The translations under genes and the position numbers were made by a program. This document shows positions 42,340 through 54,480 of a stretch of 64,000 bases of DNA, piece after piece. The notes beneath the pieces are model-generated. The model worked only from the letters and a program-made list of their open reading frames with translations. It was not told the DNA's origin and ran no database searches. The DNA is from Liopterus haemorrhoidalis (lineage: Eukaryota; Arthropoda; Insecta; Coleoptera; Dytiscidae): positions 42,008,606 to 42,072,605 of the forward strand of contig OZ020617.1 in assembly GCA_963971575.1 (NCBI GenBank). The letters are read 5' to 3'. Position 1 is the stretch's first letter. The number at the start of each line of letters is the position of its first letter.

Positions 42340-42600
42340 GCTTTGTTACTTTGGAACGATATTCCATTGAAGAACGCATATTTGTTGTAAAAACTTAATA
42401 CCAAAATGTGGACTGTTTTGCTGAAACTGCAAGAAAATGCCGTACGCATTTCGGAAGAAAATTTGGGCCATCTGTTAAACATATTGAGAATTTTATGTAA
42501 AAATTTCAACAGTCTGGGTCAGTAGAAGACGTTAACGATCTTCAAGTCACTGAAAAGCTTTAAGATGATATTATCAACTACATTGGAGAAATTGGACAGA
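42340..42600 (+). pseudogene. mariner-type transposase N-terminal relic
   Basis: The plus strand reads ERYSIEERIFVVKT, a stop, YQNVDCFAETARKCRTHFGR, then KFQQSGSVEDVNDL. This matches the ERFTVEQRVFIVKTYYxN...F-E-x-TGSVxD N-terminal helix-turn-helix block of the mariner family whose C-terminal relic lies at 19195-19660. Broken by stops. Confidence 0.75.
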
Positions 42601-42719
42601 ATTTCTGTGAAAATGTAATCGAAAATTTTGGGAACAGAATGCTAGCACTATGCTATGCCGGTTAGCTATTTCGATTTGATAGAAATTTATAACGCTCGTT
42701 CATTGTTGATGACGTATGT

Positions 42720-43280
42720 AAAAATTTGTAATTTTATTTAACATGAATAAATATTATTAATATTATTATTGTTATTATTATTATGGGGTTTGTCAGGTCT
42801 TGACAAGCGTCTACTAATCTCAAACTTCAGCAACCTTTTGAGCCGCGTCATACTAGAGATGTACTATTGCAGCGGTTCCCAAACTTTTTTGACCGCGACC
42901 CGGCACGAGGTTTTAAAACTTTTCGCGAACAAATTTTATTTTAAAGCAGTAGCTTTATGGTAATAAAGAGTAATAAATAGTAATAAAGGGTATAGTATAG
43001 TAAAAAAGAATATAGTATAGTAATAAAGAGCACAAATACACACTATTCTAGTGATTAACTGACGTAAAAAAATAATATGTACAAAAAAAATCTTTTTTGT
43101 GTTTTTACAATTTTTTTCGCGATCCGGAAAAAGTTTTCTGCGACCCGGTGCCGGGTCGCGACCCACACTTTGGGAAACGCTGTACTATTGTAAAAATATG
43201 ATGAAAAAGGTTAAGTTGGAGAACCAGCCTTGACTGAAACTCCGCCTACAATAAAGTTTATTATTATTATTTAAAAAAAA
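42720..43280 (+). repeat. LINE-type 3' tail segment split by a hAT MITE
   Basis: attattattgttattattat at about 42756-42783 and aataaagtttattattatta at 43251-43273 look like simple-repeat LINE tails. No coding sequence remains between them. Confidence 0.45.
42870..43182. mobile_element. hAT MITE with perfect 8-bp duplication
   Basis: Ends CAGCGGTTCCCAAACTTT and, inverted, CAGCGTTTCCCAAAGTGT. TACTATTG flanks at 42862-42869 and 43183-43190. The interior has a GTCGCGACCCGG-type subterminal block and a tatagtatagta tandem. 313 bp, non-coding. Confidence 0.92.
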
Positions 43281-43477
43281 TCGCAGTAGGCTGGAAAATT
43301 TACTTTCTGTCATTGTGTTGACATTTGTTTTACATAATACTATTAACAACTAGCATTCAAATATTTCATTTAAAATACTGCATTACAAGAGTTTATTTAA
43401 TATTCTAGTTGTTTGATATTCGTTTACATTTTGTAATTTAGATGTTATGAGTGCAAATTTTAACATGTGATCTAAGA

Positions 43478-43571
43478 CAGCGTTTCCCAAACTGTGCGCC
43501 GCGGCGCCCTGGGGCGTGATAATTTTAATACATTAAAGGCTCCCGGAACCGAAAAAGTTTGGGGACCACTG
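43478..43571. mobile_element. Very short hAT MITE (94 bp)
   Basis: Ends CAGCGTTTCCCAAACTGT and, inverted, CAGTGGTCCCCAAACTTT. Flanks ATCTAAGA and GTCTAAGA match at 7 of 8. The same terminal type as the MITE at 42870, with almost all interior lost. Confidence 0.88.
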
Positions 43572-43579
43572 GTCTAAGA

Positions 43580-45659
43580 TATACCTTCATAAAATTCCAA
43601 AGCAAGCTAGAGTTTTTTAAGTGAACTTATATTAAATTATAGGGATTTTAATTTGAGTAGCAAACAATTGTGGCAATGGTTTTAATGATTTTCTGATCTT
43701 CGAAACTTTCTGCCTTTCCTCCAAAAGTCTATTATCATTTTTGCAAGTTTAGGAAGTTCCTACTCATAAGCCACTTGGCGACGGAACAAATTTTGAGAAA
43801 TCTAAAAGAATCCAATTGTAAGACTCTTTAAAACACTTTAAAGCAACAGTTTCGACATATTATAAATTCCATGCTGGTACCTCGGTAATTACTGAAAATT
43901 TTCTTCACTTTAAAAACTGAAACATCGGAAAGAAAACTTGAGAAAGTAGAACTAAATAAAAGGTAAGAGGGTGAGTACAACTGGAAGAGGATGAATGAGA
44001 AATATACCAGCTTACTAATTTTACCCCGGAACATAGTAAAATGATGCTCTCCATATTAACTTATAGGGTTTGTAATGGGTACAATCGAAATAGATCTTTT
44101 CTGCCTCTAATAATATCAGAAACTTTGCAATCGATTTTGTTATTTTCAGTTTTTCTTTTAATTAATTTTCTGCTAAATTATTGGTGCTAGTACTAGACAA
44201 AAAGTAAATCTTTTTCGGCCTATTCCGATTCGCTTACATTTTAGGCCGGTGGATGCCAACGCCATCTACGATAGTGATGTTTGTTCAATAACAAGTGAAT
44301 GTTTAAAATTGTGTAGCGTATTAAAATAAATAAGTTTAATTTTTAAAATTAAAATTACTTTTGGTCTACAAAAAAATATAATGTGCACCTTTGTCAAAGT
44401 TCTTTTCCGTCCTCATCTGTTTGAAGGGCTCAGTTCTGCCTCGGCCATCAAATTCAAATGCAGACGAAAAAGATCCAATTTTGGCCATGGTACACAAATA
44501 ACTATTATGTACTTAGATATGATTGATAAGCTGTCGATTGTGACCATTACAAAACTTATAAGTTAATATCGGAAGAATGAATCACAAAAAATGTGAATTT
44601 CAATACATAAAAGGTTGAAAGAAAACATTGTTTTTTGTTCCGTTTATTTTCACTGACTGCAGTTTCGGCTCTCACCATTGTCAAAGTTGCAATGTGAATT
44701 TCAGAATATTTTCCTGTGTACCAGGGTAAAAGTTATTCACCCGGTATAAGAAAATTTGTTTAAGATAATTTCATAAAGGTTGATGGAAAAAATAGGGGCG
44801 TGATGGGGTATAGGGGTAACTGTTGGTGTCATCTATCGGAGGAGGGCTTCAATATAATCATCTACAATGTTCATCTAAAGTGCCTTCCTCTGCCCTAGCT
44901 TCATGTATAATTACATTGGGCTGAACATTTTAACTGTACCTTGTAACTATGGTGATATCTAATTAGATACACTAAGTGGCTGAGATATTGGGGAGAAGTA
45001 AGGGGGCGGTTGAGTTATTGTTGATAATGTCATTAACTAGTCTTGTAGCTATGCCTTAGAGCTATTCTTCACTGCCCTACTCTCCTTACACAATGTTCCA
45101 AATGAACCGAAGTGATTTTGTTCCGATGCCTTTGATTTAGTTGCCGATGGTTAGATGAAAGGATTCACAATGTCATGCGGTACTTGTTGCATTGCAGAAT
45201 AATGACAAAAAGTACTCGACCGTTTTGCTTTGATGGTATTACTAACAATTGTACGAACTTGTAACAATTAAGTTTTCAATTGTAATACTTCAAAACTCTT
45301 TGCGAAAATCATTTTTGGAGAGTGCTCTTTCAATATTCTGAAATGGTTTTTAAAATTATGCAATTAATTAGGAAGTTAGTTTTTATTAAGGACTGAAGTT
45401 CCAGTAATTCGTTCGGGATTTAGGCAAATCTATCATAGCAGATCGCCTATAGCTCTTCTAATATTTGTTGTATTACGATTAACTCTTCTGTTTAACAATA
45501 AGTTAGCTAATAGATTATTATAGAACTTAACTCAACAAACATGTCATTTATCCCATCTCCACTACTGCGACATATTCGTTCACTGTTGCAAGCAGACGTA
45601 AAGCAGAATTTTATAAAGTTATTAGAGAATATTTTTAAATTTTATAACAATGCCGGTTA
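43580..45659. other. Spacer, nothing recognised
   Basis: AT-rich, 2.1 kb. No ORF with recognisable domains and no clear inverted repeat. Confidence 0.4.
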
Positions 45660-45661
45660 TA

Positions 45662-46874
45662 CGACGGGCGGTTGAAAAGTAATCGGCTTAGGCAAGAGAT
45701 GGCATCACCAGTATCAAACCAATGTTGTTTTTCGTAAATCCTTAACCTTCAAATGACTACTGTAAAAATTTCAATCAATTGCGTCATTTAGTTTGTGTTT
45801 GACTGTCAGTGAAAGCGAATAACTTTTGCATTTTTACAAAAATGAATAAAATCGAATATCGTGCAGTCGTTATATGCTTGTTTTTGAAAAAGAAAACGAA
45901 CGGTGAGATCAACACCGAATAGAACGATGCTTATGGGGACTCTGCATCTGCGACATAAACAATTAAATATTGGACAGCTGAATTTAAATGCGGTCGTAAG
46001 AGCATTTTTGATGATGGGTGTCCAGGCCGTCCAATAGAGGTCACCACGCCAAAAATGGTCGATAAAATCCATGGAATGATAAACAACGATCGACGAGTGA
46101 CTAGGCGCAAGGCTGCGGGCATCTTAGCCAAACGGGTGCTCAACCGTTTGCATAAATATTTGGGAATGAGGAATCTCTCTGCCAGGATGGGTGCTGCATT
46201 TGCTTTCAGTCAACAAACGCGATCGTCTGATCATTTCGAAGGAATGTTTGGCGATGTTCAACCGCGATAAGAAGGAATTTTTGCGCCGTTTTGTAACCGT
46301 GGATGAAACCTGGATCCATCACAACACACCAGAGACCACGGAAGAAGGCAGAGTTGGGTCTGTCGGCCAACAAAGTTATGGCCACAGTTTTTTTGGATGC
46401 GCACGGTATCATTCACATCGACTATCTGGAAAAGGGCAAAACGATCGTGCGTATTTTATGCAGAGTTGGACCGATTCGACGCCGATTTGAAGCAAGAGCG
46501 GCCGCATTTGGCGAACAAAAAAGTGCTGTTCCATCAGAACAACAAACCGATCCACAAATGCGTAGTCGTAATGGCAAAACTCCATATTCACCAGATTTGG
46601 TGAATATGGTGGACTATTACTTATTTCCAAACTTGAAGAAATGGCTCGGAGGTAAGAGATTTGGGACGAATGAGGAGGTCATTGCTGAAACAGAGGTGTA
46701 TTTTGAGGGATTCCAGAAATCGTATTATTCGGAAGGTATCGAAAAATTGGAGAATCGTTGGACAGAGTGTATAGTTCTAAAACGAGATTATGTTAATAAA
46801 CTGGGAATAAATTGAGTTTTGCCGAAAAAGTTTTGTTTTCTTGCCTAGGCCGATTATTTTCCAACCGTCCCTCG
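45662..46874 (+). mobile_element. Full-length mariner, inactivated
   Basis: TA at 45660-45661 and 46875-46876. TIRs CGACGGGCGGTTGAAAAGTA and CGAGGGACGGTTGGAAAATA extend to aatcgg...taggcaaga, about 38 bp. 1,213 bp, the normal mariner size. Confidence 0.93.
45842..46815 (+). pseudogene. mariner transposase with stops and frameshifts
   Basis: From ATG at 45842: MNKIEYRAVVICLFLKKKTN, a TAG near 45918, IKYWTAEFKCGRKSIFDDG, then TTPKMVDKIHGMINNDRRVT, RFVTVDETWIHHNTPE (first catalytic Asp), ATVFLDAHGIIHIDYLEKGK, VLFHQNNKPIHKC where the second Asp position is Asn and the usual AHP differs, YSPDLVNMVDYYLFPNLKKW (third Asp in SPD...DYY), and a stop at 46813-46815. At least three frame changes. Confidence 0.9.
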
Positions 46875-47095
46875 TACTTTAAAATCTTGTGACGACTATT
46901 AACGTAATTCAAACGAAGGAGTATGTCTCTGATTTAGGTTTGTAGTATAGTTTTTACGTTGTGTGTGACCTATAAGAGAGACAATTGATAATATTTTACA
47001 ATGTCAAATTGTTTTTAATAGACCTATATACCTTTTATTGTATACTTTAATATATCAAATAACTTGAATTGAATAAAAGAATTCTTGACCGTATT

Positions 47096-47454
47096 TTATA
47101 GATAAATATATAGGTATTTTCTTGGGTTTCGGTCGATAATTAAAAGCAAATTTAGTCAAATATTTAAAAAGATTTATTTACTTGCTAACTAGTTTCGATT
47201 TTAACTCTGATTTTTATAAATATCTTTGCAAGTAAATGTAATAATGTTTAATTTTATATTTTATTTATTATTAATTTTATATTTACTTTATGTAATTTAT
47301 TTTAACATACATGTACTTATTTTTAGGCTTTGAGAATGGTTCAGATAGAACCGAAACTAGTTAGCAAGTAAATAAATCTTTTTAAATACTTGACTAAATT
47401 TGCTTTTAATTATCGACCGAAACCCAAGAAAATACCTATATATTTATATATAAA
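47096..47454. repeat. Near-perfect inverted repeat, arms about 102 bp
   Basis: Left arm 47096-47197 and right arm 47352-47454 share ggtattttcttgggtttcgg, tcgataattaaaagcaaatt and atttacttgctaactagttt with about two to four mismatches. The unpaired middle is about 155 bp. The right arm is preceded by gagaatggttcagatagaac, a motif style seen in Penelope-like element ends. Confidence 0.88.
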
Positions 47455-48536
47455 ATAACATTTCAAACTTAAATATTATATACTTATTATGTATTAAGGG
47501 AAGGGCTAACGTGAAGATTATGTGACGTTATGCAAAAACTGTTATTCCATATAACGATAAATATACTTTGGAAACATAACTAATAGGTCAATATTACGAA
47601 AGACGATGTTTTCACTTGCTACATATCTACAAAACCCGTAAAAGTGTTTAAATTATGGGTTAGTAGTAACCATAGTTCGGTTCCACTACGCCACTGTCGG
47701 ATTTTTTATTAATCATAATTGATATTTTCACTAATTATTAGTTTTATGCATATTACCCGCATTATAATTCGTTTTATTTAAATAAAAATTACTTACAAAC
47801 AATTAAATAATAAAAATAACTGGTGAAAAGTGAAGCATTGAAAATTCCTGTGTGAATCAATGGAACAATAGAACTGAGTCACTGGATTCTACTTTGAATT
47901 CTTTCGCTTTTTTATCCCCTTTGCACTTCGCATGTATACCAAAAATTTCAGGGTTAAACACACAGGAATTTCGTAATTAATGATAGCGAACCGGTAAAGT
48001 AAAAAATCAAGAATGTAGAAGGGGGGTATTAATGATGGATGTGTATTTTACCAAAATCTTTTAAATTTCAAAGTGAGTAGTTTTTAATTAAACAAATTAA
48101 ATGATTTATTTTGAAAATATTGAGCACTTATAAGAAAATTATTTAAAAAACTACATCGTGGGAAAAATAAAAACAAATATGTATTTAATTTATCTATTTA
48201 TTTATTTATTTATTTACGAAATTTGCTTGCAGATAAAAAATATTAATATAGGGTTAATGATGAAATAAATATTTTTTTAAAATATCGAGTGAAGTATCAA
48301 ATGTCTGAATGCGTGGATAAACAAACAAATTTCATTTTGGAAAAATCTATTTTTTTGCCAAAAATATGTCAAAAAATTGTTGTCTGCTATCCTATATATA
48401 TAAAACCTTCTTAGAGGAGTTGATCTAAAATTCTTAATACAACCTCAAAAATGTACATGAACGGGAACCGCAATAGGAATTTTGATCAGATAGGCGAAAA
48501 AATTAGATTTGTTTATATCGCTGAGAAAATAGTTAT
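47455..48536. other. Spacer, AT-rich
   Basis: A TTTA run lies at about 48196-48215. No coding signal. Confidence 0.4.
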
Positions 48537-48805
48537 TTAAAAAAATTATTATTGAGTATCAAAATAAAGCTCTTAAGTTGTAGATTAAGGAACGGAAAGT
48601 AGTTATTTAAAATGTTTTTATTTTAACACGTTTTTTCCAAAACCTGTACTAAAAAAGTACTTTAAAAAAATGTTTATTATTTTTTTAAAAATTTATTATT
48701 GGAAAAGAAAGCTCTTAAGATGTAGATTAAAGAATAGAAAGTAGTTTTTTAAAATTTCTTTATTTTAATACTTTTTTTCTAAAAATGTACTAAAAAAATT
48801 ATTGT
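48537..48805. repeat. Diverged direct duplication, period about 144 bp
   Basis: gctcttaag-tgtagattaa, aaagtagtt and ttttattttaa blocks occur in the same order near 48569-48660 and 48713-48800. No coding content. Confidence 0.65.
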
Positions 48806-49964
48806 CCCCATAGGGGTTGAAATAAAAATCTGAATAAGTAATGTAAATTGATAATTATAGGAAATGTAAAAAAGGAATTTTTGATCAGATTACCTTTTTG
48901 CAAAATATTGCAGTTTTTGTGTTTTTGGCAAAATTAAATTCAAAAGTTTTTTAATTCCTGGCTACATTATGGCTAATTTTTGTCTTTATGACTAAGGTAG
49001 TGTATATCATCTTTTGAAATTAAAAATATAATAAAACATTTTTAACAACTGAGAATCGAACTCTTTTAACACACGTTGACTAGGCGAGCGCACAAAACTT
49101 TTTTAGTCGTCAATTGTTTGTTAGTTTGGAAACGAGGACATTTTTTTGACATCATTTATATTTTGGAAGCCAGGACCTTTTTTGGTCATCACTTTTGTTT
49201 TTTTTGAAAGGTAAGAAATGTCAGTCCCGGTTCCTTCTAAAAAAAATGTGTCTTCTAAGACCCCCTCCCCAGAAAAATCCAGGGTGCACGCCTGAGCTTT
49301 TATATGATATTTTATGGTTAAAATGAGCAATACCATCGCCTCCCAGAATATTCATCCGATATAATAATAAGATTCCTAAGTACAGGACAAAAATCTGCAA
49401 GAAAAGAGGTTAATTTTTTATTTGCCCTTGTATAAAGTAGTAAAATAAACCCCAACAGCGTGTTTTAAAACAATTTAGAGCGATCTTATCGTTATTATAA
49501 TAAGTCTAGTTAATATCTAATCCATTTATGTACGAAACAAGCAATCTCCGGTAATTTGAGCTTGGGAAATTCACTGTAGTTATCTCTTTAAGCGGTAAAG
49601 GGACCAAGGGCCTACAGGGTTGCTATAAAATGGATATATTGTCGTAAAAAACGTATCCTAAACAGTAAACAGGGCGACAAAACGAATAAAACTAGATTAC
49701 TTCAGACTAGGTTAAATGTAAAGGGATATATCGTGAAATATATTTCAGATAATCTTTTAGAACCTCTCGAAATACGATGTTAACAAAAAAGGTCGTAAAA
49801 TTACTACTAAATATACGGAAATTTATTATAGGGTTACCGTAAAAATTGGGAAATTTTTACTGTTTTGATTTTTGATAAATTTTACAAGGTATTGTAAAAT
49901 GTAATGATTTTTTTCAAGATACATCTTGAATTTCTGATCTCAATAAGCGTGTCTATCAAGCGTG
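48806..49964. other. Spacer with a dispersed A/T-rich repeat
   Basis: tttttgatcagatta and tttggcaaaattaa near 48885-48940 recur, partly inverted, near 59160-59330. No gene. Confidence 0.4.
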
Positions 49965-50874
49965 TTAAGCTGAGTTCACAGCTCTAAAATTAATAAACTA
50001 TACGTTATGACGTGCGCACTGTTGATTGTCACTACCAAGTTTGTCATATGGTAACGCAAGCGACCATTCACAGCTCTAAATTTAATAGACTATGCGTTGT
50101 CCACTGTAGACAGTTTTCCAAACTTTATAGTTAGTGCGCTGTTTTAATGAGATAAACATATAAACACTCATTAGCTATCTCACTTTACATAACCTAAAAA
50201 ATACTGTACAAACTTCAACAAATGTCCCTGTCCTAAGTTCTAAAAGTCTCTGACATAAGATTGAGAATTAAAAATGATCACTTTTTCAAAATTTCAGAAT
50301 CTATGTCACCACTGAACAAAATGTTCAGTCTAGTAAACAAGTCTCTGATAGAGATGTAGATATCTTTAACGATAATTATAGAAAGTTTGTTAATATAAAA
50401 ATATATTAGACTAGTTATATTGTATTTTATTGTATGTTTGCTTATATTGTGTTTTATTCTTCTATATTATTAGTATTTTTATATTATTTTTATTATAATA
50501 TTATTAATATCTTTGAAATTATTTTGCAATGGTCCAATATTAATGCGGAAACCGTTATTTTGGACGTTTGCCATTGCTGATAGTACTAGGCTAGAATAGT
50601 ACAATATAATAAGTATTAGTATCAAAAAGATATAACACTTCATGAGTTATATAAAATATATTAGGACGTATCGGAAACTGCTCAACAATCTGTTTCCGTC
50701 TACAGCGATCACGAAAAGTGATAAACATTTCAATTTACTTCGAGCTTTTATCCAGGGTATTATAAGAGTGGAACCAGGTTATAGGTGTGTGGCTATTAGT
50801 TGGGTGGTTGGGGTCAGCTATAGGTAGGGACGAGACTACCTGTGAAGGATTAACGAATGGATTAAGGTTGTTTA

Positions 50875-51425
50875 TCACATTACGTGTAGTAATGAGTTGT
50901 TTGTTACCGGATTAGTGACTTGAGGATTAGAAAGGTTGTTTTGAATAATAGAAAGCCAAAGTTGAGGAAATTCTGTGCTTGCTTGGCTGACAGCATCTCC
51001 AGAGTTTTCGATCAAAGCAGACTCTTTCAATTTCCTTTTGAACTTGTTTTCCTCATACATTAAGGGTTTAACACCTTTCCATTGGAAATTGTGTTTATTT
51101 TCCTAAGCATGTTCAGCCAGTTTGGAACTATAAATTTCGCCCTGCTGAACTTTTTTCTTATGCTCGTTGACCCTCACATGCCAAGGTCTGCAAGTCTCGC
51201 CAATATATTGTTTCCCGCTCTGGCAGGGAATAGAGTAGACACAGTTTTTGTTTAGGACAGATTTGGGTTTCGTACATGATAGAATAGATCTTCAAGTCGA
51301 ACTCGATTTGAAGGCTATTTGGATATTATGCTTCTTTAGTATCTTATCAATTTTCTCAGATACTCCTTTAGAACAGGGCATAGAGACCTATCTTACTTTG
51401 TCAGTTCTAGGTGCGTCATTTAGCT
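50875..51425 (-). pseudogene. Penelope-like element GIY-YIG endonuclease relic
   Basis: A single minus-strand frame reads NDAPRTDKVR, stop, VSMPCSKGVSEKIDKILKKH, then ST, stop, RSILSCTKPKSVL, VYSIPCQSGKQYIGETCRPW (GIY-YIG signature with GET), HVRVNEHKKKVQQGE, LAEHA, stop, and a C-terminal part ending NNSLLHVM. Penelope-like elements carry this nuclease after their reverse transcriptase. Three in-frame stops but no frameshift were found over about 180 codons. The RT part is not present. Confidence 0.85.
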
Positions 51426-51576
51426 TATGATTGATAGCATTAGTAATAATTTTATGACTGTGGCCATTATCCTGTAAGGTGGAACGGATGTTCTTCAAAT
51501 CAATAATATTATTATTGTATTTTTTTCCCATTACTATATAACTGGACTTGTGCACTACTGTATAAATCTGTATAGT

Positions 51577-51610
51577 TATTGGTTAAATAAATAAATAAAT
51601 AAATAAATTT
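51577..51610. repeat. (AAAT)n microsatellite
   Basis: About seven aaat/aata units at 51583-51609, possibly the tail of an unrecognised retroelement. Confidence 0.7.
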
Positions 51611-51893
51611 CGGAAATCGCGAAATGGAAAAGAATTGCTGTAGTTGCAGTTATAATTTTGTAATTAAAATTTAGTAAGAAATCATTATCTCGCTGATGGC
51701 GGGTTCGAAAAACGTCAAATAAAAGCATTTATTCCATCGTAGTTACTTTGAAAAAACATAGATGTCAAAACAATCGTTATGCATTAGTTTCTTAGCTGTG
51801 AACGCTGTCATTAAACCTTAAAAGTATCTATAAAATTTTTCCACAAAGCACAGCGTATAATCAACTAATTTTAGAGCTGTGAATGCAACTTAA

Positions 51894-53630
51894 TAGTCGT
51901 CTCTCTGTGTTGCACGGGACGCCGACAGATGGTAGTACTTCTTAATCGAGATACACTACCTCCACAAATTGAAACACCCCCAAAATAGGAACTTTACTCT
52001 TATACTGTAAAAAATTCGCTAATAAATAGTAGTGTTTCATAATTCTTTTAGATAAAACTTTATGATATAATTATATATTTAAAAGGTTGAATTCACAAAT
52101 GTGAAAAGCTTTTAATGCACGTTTAAACTCGTAACTAAATTTTCGAGTTAAATAATTATTTCACATTCCTAAACTGATTGAAATATGAATCAAACTTTCA
52201 TTACATAACGAGTAGTTCTCAGAAATGTTGAAACGACTCAGAAATTTATAAATGAAAGAAGTTAATATTAAAAAAGTTTGGAAATAATTTTAATAATAAA
52301 TCAGAAAAGTCATTCTTTTATTCAATGATTTAATTTCGAAATAGTTTAAAGAAAATATTAATTACTATTGGAAAATGCAACAAAGTGCATAGATTGTTTC
52401 AAAAACTCCAAAGTCAAGTATAAACACCTAACGAACGAACATTATTATTATCTTAGTAATATAGTAGAATTATATTATTGAGGGGGGGTTGTAGTAAACT
52501 CCCATTTCTAGTCAACCGATTTTTACCAAAAGTTGATCAACTCAATTGATGTCAAAAGCTTAAATATGAAGTTTCATAAAAATCCTTTTAGCCGAATGCG
52601 GACGATGTTTAAGACGCAGATCTCTGTCTTAAACATCGCTTGTATTTAGACGAGGCCATACGGCCAGTGTGAAAAGGGTATTATACTTGTGCTTTTGTGA
52701 GAAAAAACAGTTTGTTAGATGAATCTATATTTTTAGTCCGCATTTTTTGACTTTCAGCCTGAGATTTAATATTAATATGCCATATCAGATATTTATAACT
52801 TTTTTCATTTGCATTATTTCGTCGGAGTGCTTGATATTGTAAGTCATTTTTTTCTACCAGTGGAGCTAGCTATATGCCAAGAAATGTATTAACAAAATTT
52901 GAAGTTTTGCGCAAGCAATTTATTTTTTTGTACGTTTTTTAAATAATATTATCAATAAGACATCAAACATGCAAAAAACTATAAAGAATTTTAATCGAAA
53001 CTGTTCTTTTGATAAGTTTAATTCCCTATTGTTGTATTCTTTAGAGATAATTTCACGAATGTTATAATTTCTTTTAAAAAAAGAGCCGCCCAAAGTTAAG
53101 CGCATTCTTTTTGTTAAATTCCTATGAAAATAAAGAACTGGTAATTAAGACAGATTACTAAGAATTTCCTTGCCTCAAAATGAAGACATGAAGAAACATT
53201 TATAATTTTAATGTTATTTCGTAAAATAATTTATTAAACGTATTTTGTTACTTAAAAATAACATTGCGATTTGTCATCATTATTCAAAATAAAAAAATTT
53301 TAGTGGTTTTTGTTTTTATATTATTTATGGCTTATATTTTTAGTCATAACCTAACCTGTCTGCCGGCAATAAGCATATTTTAAATTTATAATGTGGTAAA
53401 TTGTGACAATAATTCATGTTTAATGTGTATGGATATTATTATTCATACGATTTTCAGTTATTTAGTTTTGTTATGGCAATCGAATATCATAAATCATCAA
53501 TATGAGGAAGATGCAAGAATATTCTATACAGTTTTGTTACAGTGTTTCATTTAATGAACTCATAATACGTACCTAGTCTTTCTATCAATACAGTTACAAA
53601 GTTTTCTGTTAAATTCCATAAGACACTTAA
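51894..53630. other. Spacer with a partial (CAGA)-family copy and a small hairpin
   Basis: 52490-52600 matches the left part of the repeat at 31826 (tcccatttctagtcaaccga, accaaaagttgatcaact) and lacks the CAGA tract. It runs straight into a perfect 13-bp hairpin at 52603-52638 (CGATGTTTAAGAC and its inverse, 10-bp loop). No gene. Confidence 0.6.
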
Positions 53631-53841
53631 GCTGCATTCAGAGCTCAGTAAATTAACACGCTGTGCGTTATAGATAGTTAGTAAGCGAGTGCAATTGGTA
53701 TGATCGGACAAGCTCGTACTATATCGCTCAACAGTAGTATAGCAACGACAAAGCACGAGCATGTCCGATCATACCAAATGACCTCGTTTACTAACTGTCC
53801 ATAACGCACAGCGTGTTAATTTACTTAGCTCTGAATGCAGC
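53631..53841. mobile_element. Palindromic MITE, arms about 90 bp
   Basis: Left arm from GCTGCATTCAGAGCTCAGTA and right arm inverse GCTGCATTCAGAGCTAAGTA, continuing through aacacgctgtgcgttat and ggtatgatcggaca. Loop about 30 bp. Flanks TTAA and TTTA. Confidence 0.88.
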
Positions 53842-53884
53842 TTTAAAGAGACTAATTTTCATTTAGTACATAATGCACAGATGC

Positions 53885-54480
53885 ATATAAAGCTGCGTTA
53901 AAAGCTCTTAAATTAGTCAGCTATAACTCATTAGTGACAATAAACAGAGTACAAGATACAGTTTATAAGCTATTGATTTAAGAGCTCTGAATGTGGCTTA
54001 ACTTTAATACGTTATACGTTGTCGACTGTCGATAGTTTTCCAAACTTATAGTTAGTGAGTTGATTTAATGAGACCGACATATAAACACATTGGCTATCTC
54101 AGTTTTCATCGGAGAAAACATTCATATTATATGCCTTTACATAGCCTAACAAAATGTAATCGCGCCGATTACAACAAATCTCGCCCAAAATTACAAAGAA
54201 GACCAGTAAATATGATCATATTTAGGTAATTAGGTTAGGTTTAGTTCGTAAAAATCTAGGAGAGCAGAATTAGGTAAATGATAATAGATAATAAACATTT
54301 TACAAAGCCATCGTAGTTGATTTAAAGACACACAGATGTCGTTTTATTCGTAACGCACTAATGTCCTTAGCTGTAAACGCTACCTTAAACGTTAAAACTA
54401 TCTGCTAAACTTATTCACAGCGCACAATGCATACTCAACTAATTTAAAGAACCCTGAACGCAGCTTTAAGCAAGAAACAC
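53885..54480. repeat. Cluster of related TIR-element fragments
   Basis: 53891-53996 is a short copy with GCTGCGTTAAAAGCTCTTAA and inverse GCCACATTCAGAGCTCTTAA ends. 54000-54110 matches 50085-50200 (gttgtc-actgt, agttttccaaact, tatagttagtg, acatataaacac). 54125-54215 is the inverted pogo 3' segment of 30025-30112. 54215-54335 matches 57065-57160 (aggtaattaggttaggtt, aaaaatctagga, taataaacattttacaaa). The right end near 54470 reads ctgaacgcagctttaag. Confidence 0.7.

Larger units (their letters stand above)
49969..51889. mobile_element. TIR element with TTAA duplications, containing a Penelope relic
   Basis: GCTGAGTTCACAGCTCTAAA at the left and, inverted, GTTGCATTCACAGCTCTAAA at the right, flanked by TTAA at 49965-49968 and 51890-51893. 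The same end type (GCTGCATTCAGAGCT) occurs at 53631-53841 and 53891-53996. No transposase of its own was recognised. The TTAA target might suggest a piggyBac-like mobiliser, but the ends lack CCCT. Confidence 0.65.

Noticed and set aside
46409..46630. Minus-strand 73-codon frame
   Set aside because: Antisense shadow of the mariner transposase relic.
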